DNA of 58,495 bases from Gammaproteobacteria bacterium (GCA_016936855.1 JAFGXA010000028.1:1-58495); one strand, 5' to 3'. Shown: positions 1-11,905, counted from the stretch's first letter. Translations and numbers: made by a program. Notes: generated by a model not told the origin, from the sequence alone.

Positions 1-24
1 GGAAATCAATTTAAGCGGTGAAAG

Positions 25-702
25 CTAGGCGCAGCAAGGGTTGGAGAGGTATTGGCGGAAATTTCGTGCGTTTGGACAATTAACCCCATTTAGCAAATGG
101 GGAAAGCTTTCTTTCCATTCACTCTTATAGAAATGATGTATAGCAGTGCCAATTTCTAAAACTGCTTTTACTGTAAAGGCAGCAAAAAACATCAAAGGAG
201 CATGTGGGCCTAGAGCAATCAAATGAGAAAGTACTGGCCAACTCGCTGCAGCAGAGTGGGCTAAAAAGCCACCAAGCGTTAAGGTCAAAGAACCAACACC
301 TGCTAAAAGTGCAGAAATAGCACCAACAACAGCATCTAGAAATTCTTTATATTTCCCAGCAATATACTTTTTCTTCCTCCATGCTTGTCTTGCTTTCTTA
401 ATTTGAAATCCAGTATTCACAAATTCAAAAATAGCCAAACCCGCAAATAAGGGCGCTATAAATTCTGCTAAAGCACTAGCTACGGGCTGTACCCATCTAG
501 CTAAAGAAGCTCCTGCTGCGATTACTTTTGTGGCAGCAAGACCTAAAAAGACAATCATCAAATTGAAGTCAGTCAAATAACCCCAAGCGGTTTTAAACCA
601 ATTTTTAATAGATTTTCTAGCGAAAAAGCTAAATTCATCATCACTCCAAACTAATGCATCTGTTACGTTTGAATCTTTAAGTTCGCTTGAAGATGTACTC
701 AT
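25..702 (-). CDS. Orphan multi-pass membrane protein
   Basis: This 225-residue protein is not recognised. After a Ser/Asp-rich soluble N-terminus come hydrophobic stretches at about residues 45-65 and 75-95, a Lys/Arg-rich cytoplasmic-looking loop (QIKKARQAWRKKK), and two or three more hydrophobic stretches around 125-185, ending in a soluble tail with a terminal Cys-Cys-Ala. I start at the ATG at 702 because GAAGG lies upstream of it; an in-frame ATG at 774 has no ribosome site. It sits alone next to a broken gene. Inner-membrane location is likely and a secreted effector is possible, but neither can be shown here. Confidence 0.6.
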   Translation of the reverse strand: MSTSSSELKDSNVTDALVWSDDEFSFFARKSIKNWFKTAWGYLTDFNLMIVFLGLAATKVIAAGASLARWVQPVASALAEFIAPLFAGLAIFEFVNTGFQIKKARQAWRKKKYIAGKYKEFLDAVVGAISALLAGVGSLTLTLGGFLAHSAAASWPVLSHLIALGPHAPLMFFAAFTVKAVLEIGTAIHHFYKSEWKESFPHLLNGVNCPNARNFRQYLSNPCCA

Positions 703-882
703 AAAAATTTGCCTTCGCTTAGTCGTTAAGAAATTAATACGCTGGATACTACAACAATCACAAGCAAGTATCATTAAGGTAATATTAAATGCAGCTATTA
801 AAACACAGCAGTAAAATTATACTAGCTCAAACTATTAGCATTACCTAATATGGACATTTTAACATAATGTGATGGGTAAATT

Positions 883-1689
883 ATGAAAATAACAGTACTT
901 GTAGATAATGACTCTGTTTCTTGCGATCTTGATACTGAAAAGGGCTTGTCTTTGCTTATATAGTGTGATGATGGTGTAAGAATACTATTTGATACTGGAG
1001 TCAATGGGGTGCTGCTAAAAAATGCCAATATTTTAGGGGCAAATTTATTAGATCTAGACTACCTAATTTTATCGCATGGACACTATGATCATACTGGAGG
1101 GCTTTCGTCTTTGATATCTTTATACAAAAAACATAACAAAGAAAATTTCCCAACAATTATTTGCCATCCAGATACTTTTTGCAGAAGACATACTTTGCTA
1201 AAAGATTTAAGCTCACCATTAACAGAAAAGCAAATCTTAGAATTTTTTCCTATCGAATATACTACAAAAGCCAAATGGATAAATGATAACTTGGCTTTTC
1301 TTGGTGAAATTCCAAGAAACTTGGGTTTTGGTGAAAATTATTTTGGAAAAATAGAAAAAAACAACGAAATCATAGATGACAAAATAATGGATGATTCTGC
1401 CTTAGTTTATAAAGCGAAAGAGGGGTTGGTTATAATTGCTGGCTGCTCTCACTCCGGAATATGTAACATAATTGAACAAGCCAAAAAAATTTGTGGTGAT
1501 AATAGGATTTTCGATATTGTGGGCGGGCTCCACTTAAGAAGTACCAAAAAAAATATACTGAAGAAAATTGTTGAATACATGGATAAAGCTGGAGTTCAAA
1601 ATACACACGCTTGTCACTGCACAGGAAAAGCTAAAAAGGCCTTATTAAGACAAATTAATATAGGCGCAGGATCGGTTATTTGTTTATAA
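883..1689 (+). pseudogene. MBL-fold metallohydrolase (COG1237-like), amber-interrupted
   Basis: The reading frame starts at an ATG at 883, meets an in-frame TAG at 961-963 (codon 27), and continues uninterrupted to TAA at 1687-1689. The residues before the stop (MKITVLVDN...) and just after it (ILFDTG) match the first strands of the metallo-beta-lactamase fold, so both parts belong to one gene. Downstream are the zinc motif SHGHYDHTGG, a CSHSGICNI segment, GGLHL and a C-terminal HACHCTGKAKKAL segment. These are typical of the dihydropterin ribofuranosylaminobenzene-phosphate-synthase-like group. A GTG at 1009 could restart translation but would omit the first strands. It is probably a recent nonsense pseudogene, most simply GAG or CAG changed to TAG. 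Confidence 0.8.
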
Positions 1690-1757
1690 TATGAATATGA
1701 AATGAAACAATTGGCTATTATGCTTAATGTTAATAATCGCTGATAAATAAATATAAT

Positions 1758-3092
1758 TTAGATCATAGTGAAACCGGAGCTGTCAACGCTGGAATCCTCC
1801 AATAAATTTAAGGTTCCTGCGATCGTCTCATAATATAGATTTGCAGATTCATAGTCTTGAGCTTCTTCAGATTGCACGGCTAATGCAAAAGCTGTTTGCC
1901 AAGAGGCGTCATCATCATACTGCTTACGTAAGTTATCTATGGATGCTGATAATGCAGAACCGCTACTGTATAAGTCAATCCCAAATGTTGGATGATATAA
2001 CATAATTTGTTTATAAATATTAATGCTTTCCAGCCAGTTCTCTTCATCGGCCAGTGTCTGCAATAAAGCGCTTAACTCGCCAATTTTTTCAAAAACTTGT
2101 TCTCTAGATGGGTTGGCATTAAAAAATTCTGTTACCCCTATAAAAATATCTTCTGAAATATTAAGTAACCCGGCAAGCATTGCTACACGAGCATGAGCAG
2201 AAGAGGTCATGGCATTTAAGTATAGATCTTGCACATTTATTTGTAGCGTGGTTAATAATTCAGGAATATCGCGTGTAAGTGTGTCAATTTCAAGAATAAC
2301 ATTTAGTCTTGTAGGGTCGTATTCTAAGAAAATAAGCTGTTTTTCAACAGCATCGTTAATACGATTGGTTGCTTTATAGTATGCGATCAATTGCTTAAGC
2401 ATACCAAGCAATAGCTGCCTCATTTTGAGGTCATTTCTGTAGTCCAAAGCACCACGCAAAATCTCAATAGCTTTTTCTAAATAGCTAACATTTTCTTCTG
2501 TTATCGATATTTCACCATCTATTTCCAGCTGAGCAAAACAAAGTTCAAGCTCCTGCATAGGGTTCATCGCAGTGCGTAGTCGTTCCATTCTCTCAAGGTC
2601 TAGTTCTGTCGCAATACGTAGATCTTTATTTGCTAATTCGAGCTCTATATACAACTCTTGCAAAATTGTTCCGCGTTGCACTAGCAAATCAAACAAATAA
2701 ATATTTTCTCTTCTTGCAAAATCTGTGCCCACAATTGGGTTTGGTTCTGCATCTGATTGTCGAGTAAAAGCAATATCAATCACCTTGCTCAAAGTATCTA
2801 TGAGCTCCTTATCGTAACGCCCCAATCGACCACGTATCGAAATTATGCTTAATATAACATCCAGGTTTTCTGGATCCTTTTGCTCCCATGATCCCAATAT
2901 TTTTAATGCTTCCTCGTAATTATCGTCGTTACATAGTCTTGCTATGGTGTCGCTGAGTTCTTCTGGTACTGTAACTTCCTCAGAAGGGGGTAGGCCACGA
3001 TGGCGTCTGCTACCAAACATTCTAGAGCTCCTCGTTTCCGGGCCGTTTCCCTGTCTTAGCTGTCTAGCCATCAATTTTCTGGATATAGCCAT
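1758..3092 (-). CDS. Orphan soluble protein with helical-repeat character
   Basis: This 444-residue protein is not recognised. The first 35 residues are strongly basic (KLMARQLRQ, FGSRRHRG). The rest is acidic, almost entirely amphipathic helix, and lacks signal peptide or membrane segments. Segments such as NYEEALKILGSWEQKDPENL and QDYESANLYYETIAG have the spacing of TPR-like helix pairs. The ATG at 3092 has only a distant AAGGG upstream. It is a single gene flanked by accessory or decayed genes. A scaffold or adaptor role, or a secreted effector, would fit; both are inference. Confidence 0.65.
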   Translation of the reverse strand: MAISRKLMARQLRQGNGPETRSSRMFGSRRHRGLPPSEEVTVPEELSDTIARLCNDDNYEEALKILGSWEQKDPENLDVILSIISIRGRLGRYDKELIDTLSKVIDIAFTRQSDAEPNPIVGTDFARRENIYLFDLLVQRGTILQELYIELELANKDLRIATELDLERMERLRTAMNPMQELELCFAQLEIDGEISITEENVSYLEKAIEILRGALDYRNDLKMRQLLLGMLKQLIAYYKATNRINDAVEKQLIFLEYDPTRLNVILEIDTLTRDIPELLTTLQINVQDLYLNAMTSSAHARVAMLAGLLNISEDIFIGVTEFFNANPSREQVFEKIGELSALLQTLADEENWLESINIYKQIMLYHPTFGIDLYSSGSALSASIDNLRKQYDDDASWQTAFALAVQSEEAQDYESANLYYETIAGTLNLLEDSSVDSSGFTMI

Positions 3093-3276
3093 TTTATTAG
3101 TTACCCTTAATTTAATGAATTAAGCACATCCTATCACGCATTACTTAATGTATTATTAAATAAAAGATAATTAAGAAAGCTAAATTTACAGTTGACTTAT
3201 TTTTATTTACAGCTCAGCTCGCTTATCTTCCTTTTCTTATATTTGAGAGTATTTCAGGGTAAAGCTTTCGCTCTTT

Positions 3277-3312
3277 CAAATATTCCAGTAATAACAATTA
3301 CTGGAATATTTG
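3277..3312. repeat. Perfect 16-bp inverted repeat
   Basis: CAAATATTCCAGTAAT at 3277-3292 and its exact reverse complement at 3297-3312 are separated by AACA. There is no T-tract on either side, so this is not an ordinary terminator. It lies just downstream of a decayed gene remnant on the minus strand. It could be an operator-like site, a mobile-element end or a structured RNA; the sequence does not decide. Confidence 0.85.
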
Positions 3313-3357
3313 GGTGTTTCGGAGTCCTGGGTTTAATAAATAAGCCCCTCTTCAATA

Positions 3358-3609
3358 CTAGGGTATATTTATAGGATTTGCTACGCTTTGAGTTTCTAAG
3401 GATGTTGCTTTTATTAGCTCATCTTTATCCAAGCAGTCATTCATAAATAGTAAGCTTGCTAGAGATTTTAAAGAATCTTCTCTATCCAGCTTAACCTTAA
3501 TGGTATGTTGTTTTTCACTTGCGGAAATTTGAGAAATTTCACAGAGATTAATAAATCACGCAATCTTACTGCCCCACCCTATTGAAATCTCCGCTTTATT
3601 TTTTTGTAA
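3358..3609 (-). pseudogene. Decayed gene remnant with in-frame TGA
   Basis: The 516-base gap between genes holds a protein-like minus-strand frame. It opens directly after the stop of the neighbouring secreted-protein gene, reads AEISIGWGSKIA, hits TGA at 3556-3558, then continues for 65 codons (FINLCEISQISAS, HTIKVKLDRED, SLASLLFMNDCLDKDELIK) to TAG at 3358. CGA changed to TGA would restore Arg. No good start codon or ribosome site is present. The composition looks like genuine protein, so I read it as the remains of a gene of unknown family. The rest of the gap (3093-3357) holds only the palindrome at 3277-3312 and AT-rich sequence. Confidence 0.4.
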
Positions 3610-4665
3610 TTATTTGGCAGACCAAGCTATAGTCGCAGCACTGCCCTCACCAAAATTATAACTGGCAATTGGTTTTGATGAACTAGTTGGCATGCCATTG
3701 TACATATCAACTATTAGACCACTTGCTGACTCATGTAGGATAAAAGCGTTATGATTTTTATCAAATGCTATGTCGACAACATCTTGACTCGGATCGTTAT
3801 CACATACCACCTGCTGTGCTATAGAACCTGGAATAAGTCTGTATAAGCGATAGATAACTGGTGCGTCTGGATCAGGTGAACCCCAACCAAAAGCGGCGGC
3901 ATATACTTGATCTCCATTAACAATAATATGAGATATATACATATATGCAGGCAACTGATAAGTAGTATCAGCATTACTTTGACCAAGTTTATAACGAGCG
4001 ACTGTATAGCTCCACGCATAGGCACCATCATCGAATGCAGCATAAATATGACCACTATTATCAACTTGAATAGTACGGTTAAAAAGTTGGCGTGTGCCAG
4101 CTGGCGCAGTTAATTTAATTTCGCTTACTGCCGTTGGCGACTGTACTTTACCGTTTAGTTGCAAATCAGATTGCTTATACACCCAAACATGAGGATCTAT
4201 TGTTTGACTATCAGTATAACCATAAATATATACTTTACCGTTACCTATAGCTGGCTCCATGGGGAAATCACCACCAAAATGAGCAACTTTCTTATTTACA
4301 ATAAAGCTTGGTTTAAAGACTGTCATTGATGTCGCGCCTTTAATATGGCTATATCCATGCAATAAATTTTCACCGCCATAACCGCCTTCAAAGTAAAAAT
4401 AAACATTACCATTTTCATCAGCCACTGTACTGCTATCTACAGATAAAGTATCAACAGGATCATTAATTGAGACTAAAGTTGGCTTACTTAGTGGGGTATT
4501 TGTTGATAAATTAAAAACAAACATTTTTGCACTAATAGGATTGTTTACATCATGTGGATAAGTTACAGGCACGTATAAATAGCCAGAGCTAGTTACCGCA
4601 AATACATTTCCACATATAAAAAACAATAATATAGCAGCCAGTTTTTTAAACTTAGAAAACAACAT
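3610..4665 (-). CDS. Secreted propeller-like protein
   Basis: This 351-residue protein has a clear signal peptide: basic start, a hydrophobic core (AAILLFFICG) and likely cleavage after NVFA at about residue 23. The mature part is rich in Gly, Ser, Tyr and Asp. It has recurring strand-turn units such as GNVYFYFEGGYGG, GKVYIYGYTD, GHIYAAFDDGAY and DQVYAAAFGWG, spaced like beta-propeller blades. Family and ligand are not recognised. It probably acts in the periplasm or outside the cell. The ATG at 4665 follows a GAGAGGGAT ribosome site. It is monocistronic, with a decayed frame directly downstream. Confidence 0.7.
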   Translation of the reverse strand: MLFSKFKKLAAILLFFICGNVFAVTSSGYLYVPVTYPHDVNNPISAKMFVFNLSTNTPLSKPTLVSINDPVDTLSVDSSTVADENGNVYFYFEGGYGGENLLHGYSHIKGATSMTVFKPSFIVNKKVAHFGGDFPMEPAIGNGKVYIYGYTDSQTIDPHVWVYKQSDLQLNGKVQSPTAVSEIKLTAPAGTRQLFNRTIQVDNSGHIYAAFDDGAYAWSYTVARYKLGQSNADTTYQLPAYMYISHIIVNGDQVYAAAFGWGSPDPDAPVIYRLYRLIPGSIAQQVVCDNDPSQDVVDIAFDKNHNAFILHESASGLIVDMYNGMPTSSSKPIASYNFGEGSAATIAWSAK

Positions 4666-4802
4666 AAAATATCCCTCTCAACTAATAGACAAAAAATTAA
4701 TAAAGTGGCGGTAATATATCAAAAAAAAACCAAGATAACACCCAATACTATGATGCAAATTATACTGATGCCTAAAATGATATGGTTTGTTATTATACCT
4801 GG

Positions 4803-6038
4803 ATGAGTAAATGCTCCACACCAATACCAATATTTGATACTGCAAAGTATATAGGCGAGCAAAAATTACCATTAGATATTGCTGATCGCCTTTATACTAA
4901 AAAAGATTTTGATGTGATGAGAGAGTTTCTTATTCAATATCAAGGTAGCCAAGATACTTTTAACGCTTATCGCCGAGAATTAGAACGATTGACTCAGTGG
5001 GCTTGGCTCGTTGCTAATAAATCCATTTTGGATTTGGGGCATAAAGATATCGAAAAGTTTATTGAATTTTGTCAAAGTCCGCCCGCTTCTTGGGTAGGAT
5101 TAAAAAAAACTGCACGTTTTATCGATAAAAGTGGTGAAAGATTACCAAATCCCGATTGGCGACTTTTTGTTGTGACAATTAAAAAATCGGCAGTAAAGCA
5201 AGGAATGAGACCTAAAAAAGAAAATTATGAATTATCTCAAAAGGCTTTGCAGGCGCTTTTTAGTTCGCTTAGTAGCTTTTATAACTATCTTATGCGTGGA
5301 GATTTAAAGGAAAATAATCCAATTGCTCAAATACGTCAGAAGAGTCGATTTTTGCGTAAAAAACAGGGTAAACGACAAATTAGACGTTTAACTACGGCGC
5401 AATGGGATCACGTAATAAAAACAGCAAAAAGCCTGGCCGAAAAGGACCCATCTAGACATGAACGAACTCTTTTTATTATGACAATTCTTTATTTATTATA
5501 TCTGCGCGTTTCTGAGTTGGCCGCATCTTATCGATGGGAGCCTAAAATGGGGGATTTTTACCAAGATAGTCAAGGGCGTTGGTGGTTTAAAACAGTTGGA
5601 AAAGGTAATAAAGAGCGTGACATCTCGGTTGGTGATTCGATGTTGGATGCCTTAAAACGCTATAGGGAAAGCAGAAATCTCACCCCTACTCTACCCGCGC
5701 CCGGCGAAACTGAACCGTTAATTCATAAGTTGATCGGTAAGGGGCCAGTTAGTAGTACTCGTGAAATACGTTATGTTGTACAAAATTGTTTTGATGCGGC
5801 AATCGCTAGTTTAATGAATGACAACTTGGAGGATGATGCCATAGCTTTAACAGAGGCTACGGTTCACTGGTTAAGGCACACTGGTATATCCGATGATATA
5901 AACAAGTTTGGGCGCCCCATATCCCATGTGCGTGATGATGCAGGCCACTCCAGTAGTGCCACTACTGATTTGTATAATGATAGTGAACTGCAAGCAAGGC
6001 ATGCTTCTGCTCGCAAAAAAGTTTTAGATAATAGTTAA
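4803..6038 (+). CDS. Tyrosine recombinase / integrase
   Basis: This 411-residue phage-integrase-family site-specific recombinase has an N-terminal SAM-like DNA-binding part (about 45-210, including FYNYLMRGDLKENNPIAQI). The catalytic domain carries Arg in LRVSELAA, Lys in VGKGNKERDI, the HxxR box in VHWLRHTG, His in DAGHSSSATT and the Tyr nucleophile in DLYND. All catalytic residues are present, so it may be active. It is larger than XerC/XerD (about 300) and has no cognate element, tRNA or att-like direct repeat beside it. An upstream in-frame ATG at 4782 is possible. It overlaps the 3' end of the convergent HAD gene by 4 bases. Confidence 0.9.
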   Translation: MSKCSTPIPIFDTAKYIGEQKLPLDIADRLYTKKDFDVMREFLIQYQGSQDTFNAYRRELERLTQWAWLVANKSILDLGHKDIEKFIEFCQSPPASWVGLKKTARFIDKSGERLPNPDWRLFVVTIKKSAVKQGMRPKKENYELSQKALQALFSSLSSFYNYLMRGDLKENNPIAQIRQKSRFLRKKQGKRQIRRLTTAQWDHVIKTAKSLAEKDPSRHERTLFIMTILYLLYLRVSELAASYRWEPKMGDFYQDSQGRWWFKTVGKGNKERDISVGDSMLDALKRYRESRNLTPTLPAPGETEPLIHKLIGKGPVSSTREIRYVVQNCFDAAIASLMNDNLEDDAIALTEATVHWLRHTGISDDINKFGRPISHVRDDAGHSSSATTDLYNDSELQARHASARKKVLDNS

Positions 6039-6703
6039 TCAAGCAAAGCTTTGCTGAGAAGTTCATCAAAGTCGTGAACTATTAAGTCGGCTTGTTGTAA
6101 TAATTGATTTTGATAGCTTGTGGTTAGTGCTGCCACGTGCATGCCAGCGCCTTTTGCGGATTCAATTCCTGTCGGGGAGTCTTCAATTACCAGGCATTTT
6201 TTTGGCTCTACCATTAAGTTATCAGCAACTAAAAGATAAGGGTCTGGATGAGGCTTAGTGAAGCTAACGTCATTAGCAGTTACAACTGTTTCAAAACATT
6301 TCGGTAAACCATCTTGATATAGCTTGTTAAGCGCCGCTATAACCTCTCTTTTGCTAGCTGCGCTGCAGATGCCAATTCTTTTCTTTTTTTCTATAGCATA
6401 ATTTACAAAAGCATAAAGCCCCTTGACCGTTGGCACTTGATTTTTCTGGGTAATGATTATTCGATAAATATTTATTTTTTCCGCAATCATCGACTCGATA
6501 GTTTGGTAGCTAGCATTCTTCCCTGCATCAGCAAAAATCCTGGGAAACATATCATGGTCAGAAAATCCAATATACTGCTGTTGGTATTGCTTGCGACTAA
6601 AATTAATGCCTTTTTCTGCAAAAACTGAGTGGCAAGCTTCAAAATGAGCTTGTTCGCTATCGACAATTACGCCGTCAAAATCAAAAATTACTGCATCAAA
6701 CAT
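6035..6703 (-). CDS. HAD-family phosphatase (beta-phosphoglucomutase-like)
   Basis: This 222-residue HAD superfamily hydrolase has motif I DFDGVIVDSE with nucleophile and general-acid Asp, a helical cap (about 20-85), motif II GICSAAS, motif III Lys in FTKPHPDPYL and motif IV VIEDSPTGIESAKGAG. These match the subgroup holding phosphoglycolate, sugar-phosphate and beta-phosphoglucomutase enzymes; the substrate cannot be assigned. I prefer the ATG at 6703, which puts motif I at the N-terminus. Earlier in-frame starts (6712, 6763) would run toward or into the upstream DUF2147 gene. Confidence 0.85.
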   Translation of the reverse strand: MFDAVIFDFDGVIVDSEQAHFEACHSVFAEKGINFSRKQYQQQYIGFSDHDMFPRIFADAGKNASYQTIESMIAEKINIYRIIITQKNQVPTVKGLYAFVNYAIEKKKRIGICSAASKREVIAALNKLYQDGLPKCFETVVTANDVSFTKPHPDPYLLVADNLMVEPKKCLVIEDSPTGIESAKGAGMHVAALTTSYQNQLLQQADLIVHDFDELLSKALLD

Positions 6704-6732
6704 GGAGAACATTGTAGCATATTTGAGAGAAT

Positions 6733-7191
6733 TTAGTTTATTGGGCACTTGGTTTTTAACCAAACTTGAGTACGCCCAAAGAGCGGTATACCGATATAAC
6801 CACGCACACGAAGCTTTTGTCCATTACTTTGTAGAGTTGCTTTAGCCTTGTAAATATCGCCAGTGCGTGGATCTAAAATACGCAAGTTAGACCAGGCAAA
6901 TGGTGAGTCTTTATGGCCTTGCCAAATTATCAACAAGCCTTTTACTGGTTTATTATGCTTAAAACCCTTGCAAAGTGTGCATCTGTTGGTATAAGGCAAA
7001 CCTTTTACTTTAAACGTTTTAATGATCTTGCCATAAAAAAAGTGGTCGTGCTGCCAAGTTTTAACGATGCTGGTTACCTTACCATTTTTATCGCTTACAG
7101 TTTGCCAACAGTTAACTTGTGATAAGGTTAGACTCTTAGCAAGAACCAAAATAGGAAAGGTTGCAAGTATGATTAGTAGTATTTTTTTCAT
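6733..7191 (-). CDS. DUF2147 periplasmic protein
   Basis: This 152-residue exported protein has a signal peptide (KKILLIILATFPILVLA, cleavage near residue 17). The DUF2147 features follow: NCWQTVSDKNGKV, FYGKIIKTF, the CTLCKG cysteine pair, KPVKGLLIIW, LDPRTGDIYKAK and a closing RVRGYIGIPLFGRTQVW. The domain occurs in proteobacterial exported proteins, and its biochemical role is not known to me. The ATG at 7191 has AAGAGG upstream; an in-frame GTG at 7215 would spoil the signal peptide. It sits 3' of ftsK, where many gammaproteobacteria carry lolA. Confidence 0.85.
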   Translation of the reverse strand: MKKILLIILATFPILVLAKSLTLSQVNCWQTVSDKNGKVTSIVKTWQHDHFFYGKIIKTFKVKGLPYTNRCTLCKGFKHNKPVKGLLIIWQGHKDSPFAWSNLRILDPRTGDIYKAKATLQSNGQKLRVRGYIGIPLFGRTQVWLKTKCPIN

Positions 7192-7221
7192 AATAAATAT
7201 TAACCTCTTTTTCACATAGTT

Positions 7222-10466
<3,245 letters not shown>

Positions 10467-10523
10467 CGCTTGTTTTCAGGCATTATGCCTTCTCTCGTAA
10501 TAGCTCGTAAGGTAATAAACTTT

Positions 10524-10766
10524 ATGCCAAAAGAAGACCATTTAGAAATGACTGGCACGGTAATTGAAACCCTGCCAAATACAATGTTTCGAGTTGAGCT
10601 CGAAAACGGACATGTTGTTGTAGCACATATTTCAGGTAGAATGCGTAAAAATTATATACGTATCTTAACCGGAGATACTGTAACAGTTGAAATAACCCCT
10701 TACGATTTGACCAAAGGTCGTATTACTTATCGCGGCACTCCGCCACCTAAAAAAACAACAACTTAA
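10524..10766 (+). CDS. infA: Translation initiation factor IF-1
   Basis: This 80-residue OB-fold factor binds the ribosomal A site during initiation. It matches the canonical sequence nearly throughout ([50 protein letters not shown]). The ATG at 10524 is the family start, with AAGG upstream; longer in-frame starts reach back to 10470 but would add non-homologous residues. A Pro/Lys/Thr tail (TPPPKKTTT) extends beyond the usual 72 residues. It sits between trxB and mnmA, 2 bases before mnmA, rather than next to aat/clpA or cspD. Confidence 0.95.
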   Translation: MPKEDHLEMTGTVIETLPNTMFRVELENGHVVVAHISGRMRKNYIRILTGDTVTVEITPYDLTKGRITYRGTPPPKKTTT

Positions 10767-10768
10767 GC

Positions 10769-11848
10769 ATGGCAAAGGTAATTGTTGGTCTCTCTGGTGG
10801 GGTTGATTCAGCAGTCGCTGCTTTCTTATTAAAAGATCAAGGTTTTGATGTTAGCGCTGTTTTTATGCAAAATTGGCAAGTAGATAGCCGTGATCCCTAC
10901 TGCACCGCCCCACAAGATTACCAAGATGCAAAGCTTGTAGCCGAGGAACTAGATATTCCTTTTACAACTATCAGTTTTGCGGATGAGTATTGGAATAAAG
11001 TTTTTCAGTTATTTTTAGATGAATATGCCGCAGGACGCACCCCAAATCCTGATGTTTTGTGCAATAAAGAAATCAAATTTAAAGCTTTTTTAGATTATGC
11101 CGTGAATCGAGGTGCTGATTATATAGCAACCGGGCACTATGCAAGAGTAAAAAAAACATCTGAGAAATATCAATTGTTAAAGGGTGTGGATCAGAATAAA
11201 GATCAAAGTTATTTTCTTTATACTTTAAGGCAAGAGCAGTTAGCAAAGGCAATTTTTCCCTTAGGAGACCTTACAAAAGAAGAAGTAAGGGAGATCGCTA
11301 AAAAAGCCAATCTTAGTAATTACGCAAAAAAAGATAGTACCGGAATTTGTTTTATTGGTGAGCGTAAATTTAAAGAATTTTTGAATGAATATCTTTTGGC
11401 TAAACCTGGCGCAATAGTTGATACATCTGGAAACAAAATTGGAACACACGATGGCTTGATGTTTTATACTTTGGGGCAACGTAAAGGTTTGAAAATCGGC
11501 GGCATGAAAGATGCCGCAGAAAAGCCATGGTATGTTGTCGATAAAGATATCAAACAAAACCGCCTGATCGTCAGCCAAGATCACGATGATCCACGAGTTA
11601 TGTCCAAACAATTAATTGCCGCTGATGCTTGCTGGACAGCAGCTGAGCCTGCCCTTCCCTATCATTGCTCAGCAAAAATTCGTTACCGACAAAAAGATGT
11701 GGAATGCAGGCTGGTCAAGATCGAAAATAACCATTATTATGTTGAATTCAATGACGCACAACGCGCAATTACGCCAGGACAAGCTGTAGTATTTTATAAT
11801 GAAGATATTTGTTTGGGTGGAGCAACCATCGTTGCGAAACATTGGTAG
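10769..11848 (+). CDS. mnmA: tRNA-specific 2-thiouridylase MnmA
   Basis: MnmA transfers sulfur to U34 of the Lys, Glu and Gln tRNAs using ATP, with sulfur relayed from the Tus proteins. The 359-residue protein has the PP-loop GLSGGVDSAVAA at residues 6-17, the family motif NPDVLCNKEIKF and the catalytic cysteine pair (Cys in VLCNKE and in GICFIGERKF). The central tRNA-binding part holds TGHYARV and QGQ-type residues (FYTLGQRKGL), and a C-terminal beta-barrel follows. The ATG at 10769 lies just after the infA stop, so the two are probably cotranscribed. Confidence 0.96.
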   Translation: MAKVIVGLSGGVDSAVAAFLLKDQGFDVSAVFMQNWQVDSRDPYCTAPQDYQDAKLVAEELDIPFTTISFADEYWNKVFQLFLDEYAAGRTPNPDVLCNKEIKFKAFLDYAVNRGADYIATGHYARVKKTSEKYQLLKGVDQNKDQSYFLYTLRQEQLAKAIFPLGDLTKEEVREIAKKANLSNYAKKDSTGICFIGERKFKEFLNEYLLAKPGAIVDTSGNKIGTHDGLMFYTLGQRKGLKIGGMKDAAEKPWYVVDKDIKQNRLIVSQDHDDPRVMSKQLIAADACWTAAEPALPYHCSAKIRYRQKDVECRLVKIENNHYYVEFNDAQRAITPGQAVVFYNEDICLGGATIVAKHW

Positions 11849-11884
11849 ATAATTTTTGAAGTTAATCGAGCAGACTTATGGAGG

Positions 11885-11905
11885 TCCCCCGATCGAGTCG
11901 GGGGA
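11885..11905. repeat. Dispersed GC-rich palindrome, copy 1
   Basis: Arms TCCCCCGA and TCGGGGGA flank the loop TCGAG, inside the conserved context GGTC...GGATGAC seen at the other copies. It lies in the 106-base gap between mnmA and the permease gene. No T-tract follows. Confidence 0.8.

Noticed and set aside
961-963. Selenocysteine or pyrrolysine recoding in the metallohydrolase
   Set aside because: The codon is TAG, not TGA, so selenocysteine is excluded. No pyl genes or downstream recoding structure were seen, so a nonsense mutation is simpler.
3192-3374. Plus-strand frame of 60 hydrophobic codons
   Set aside because: It covers the palindrome and overlaps the end of the minus-strand remnant. 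It starts at a weak codon without ribosome site, and its hydrophobicity follows from T-rich DNA.
3556-3558. TGA read as tryptophan
   Set aside because: TGA ends intact genes such as thrS and ppiD, so the standard bacterial code applies.
4679-4802. att site or tRNA beside the integrase
   Set aside because: No tRNA, direct repeat or palindromic core was found near either end of the gene.
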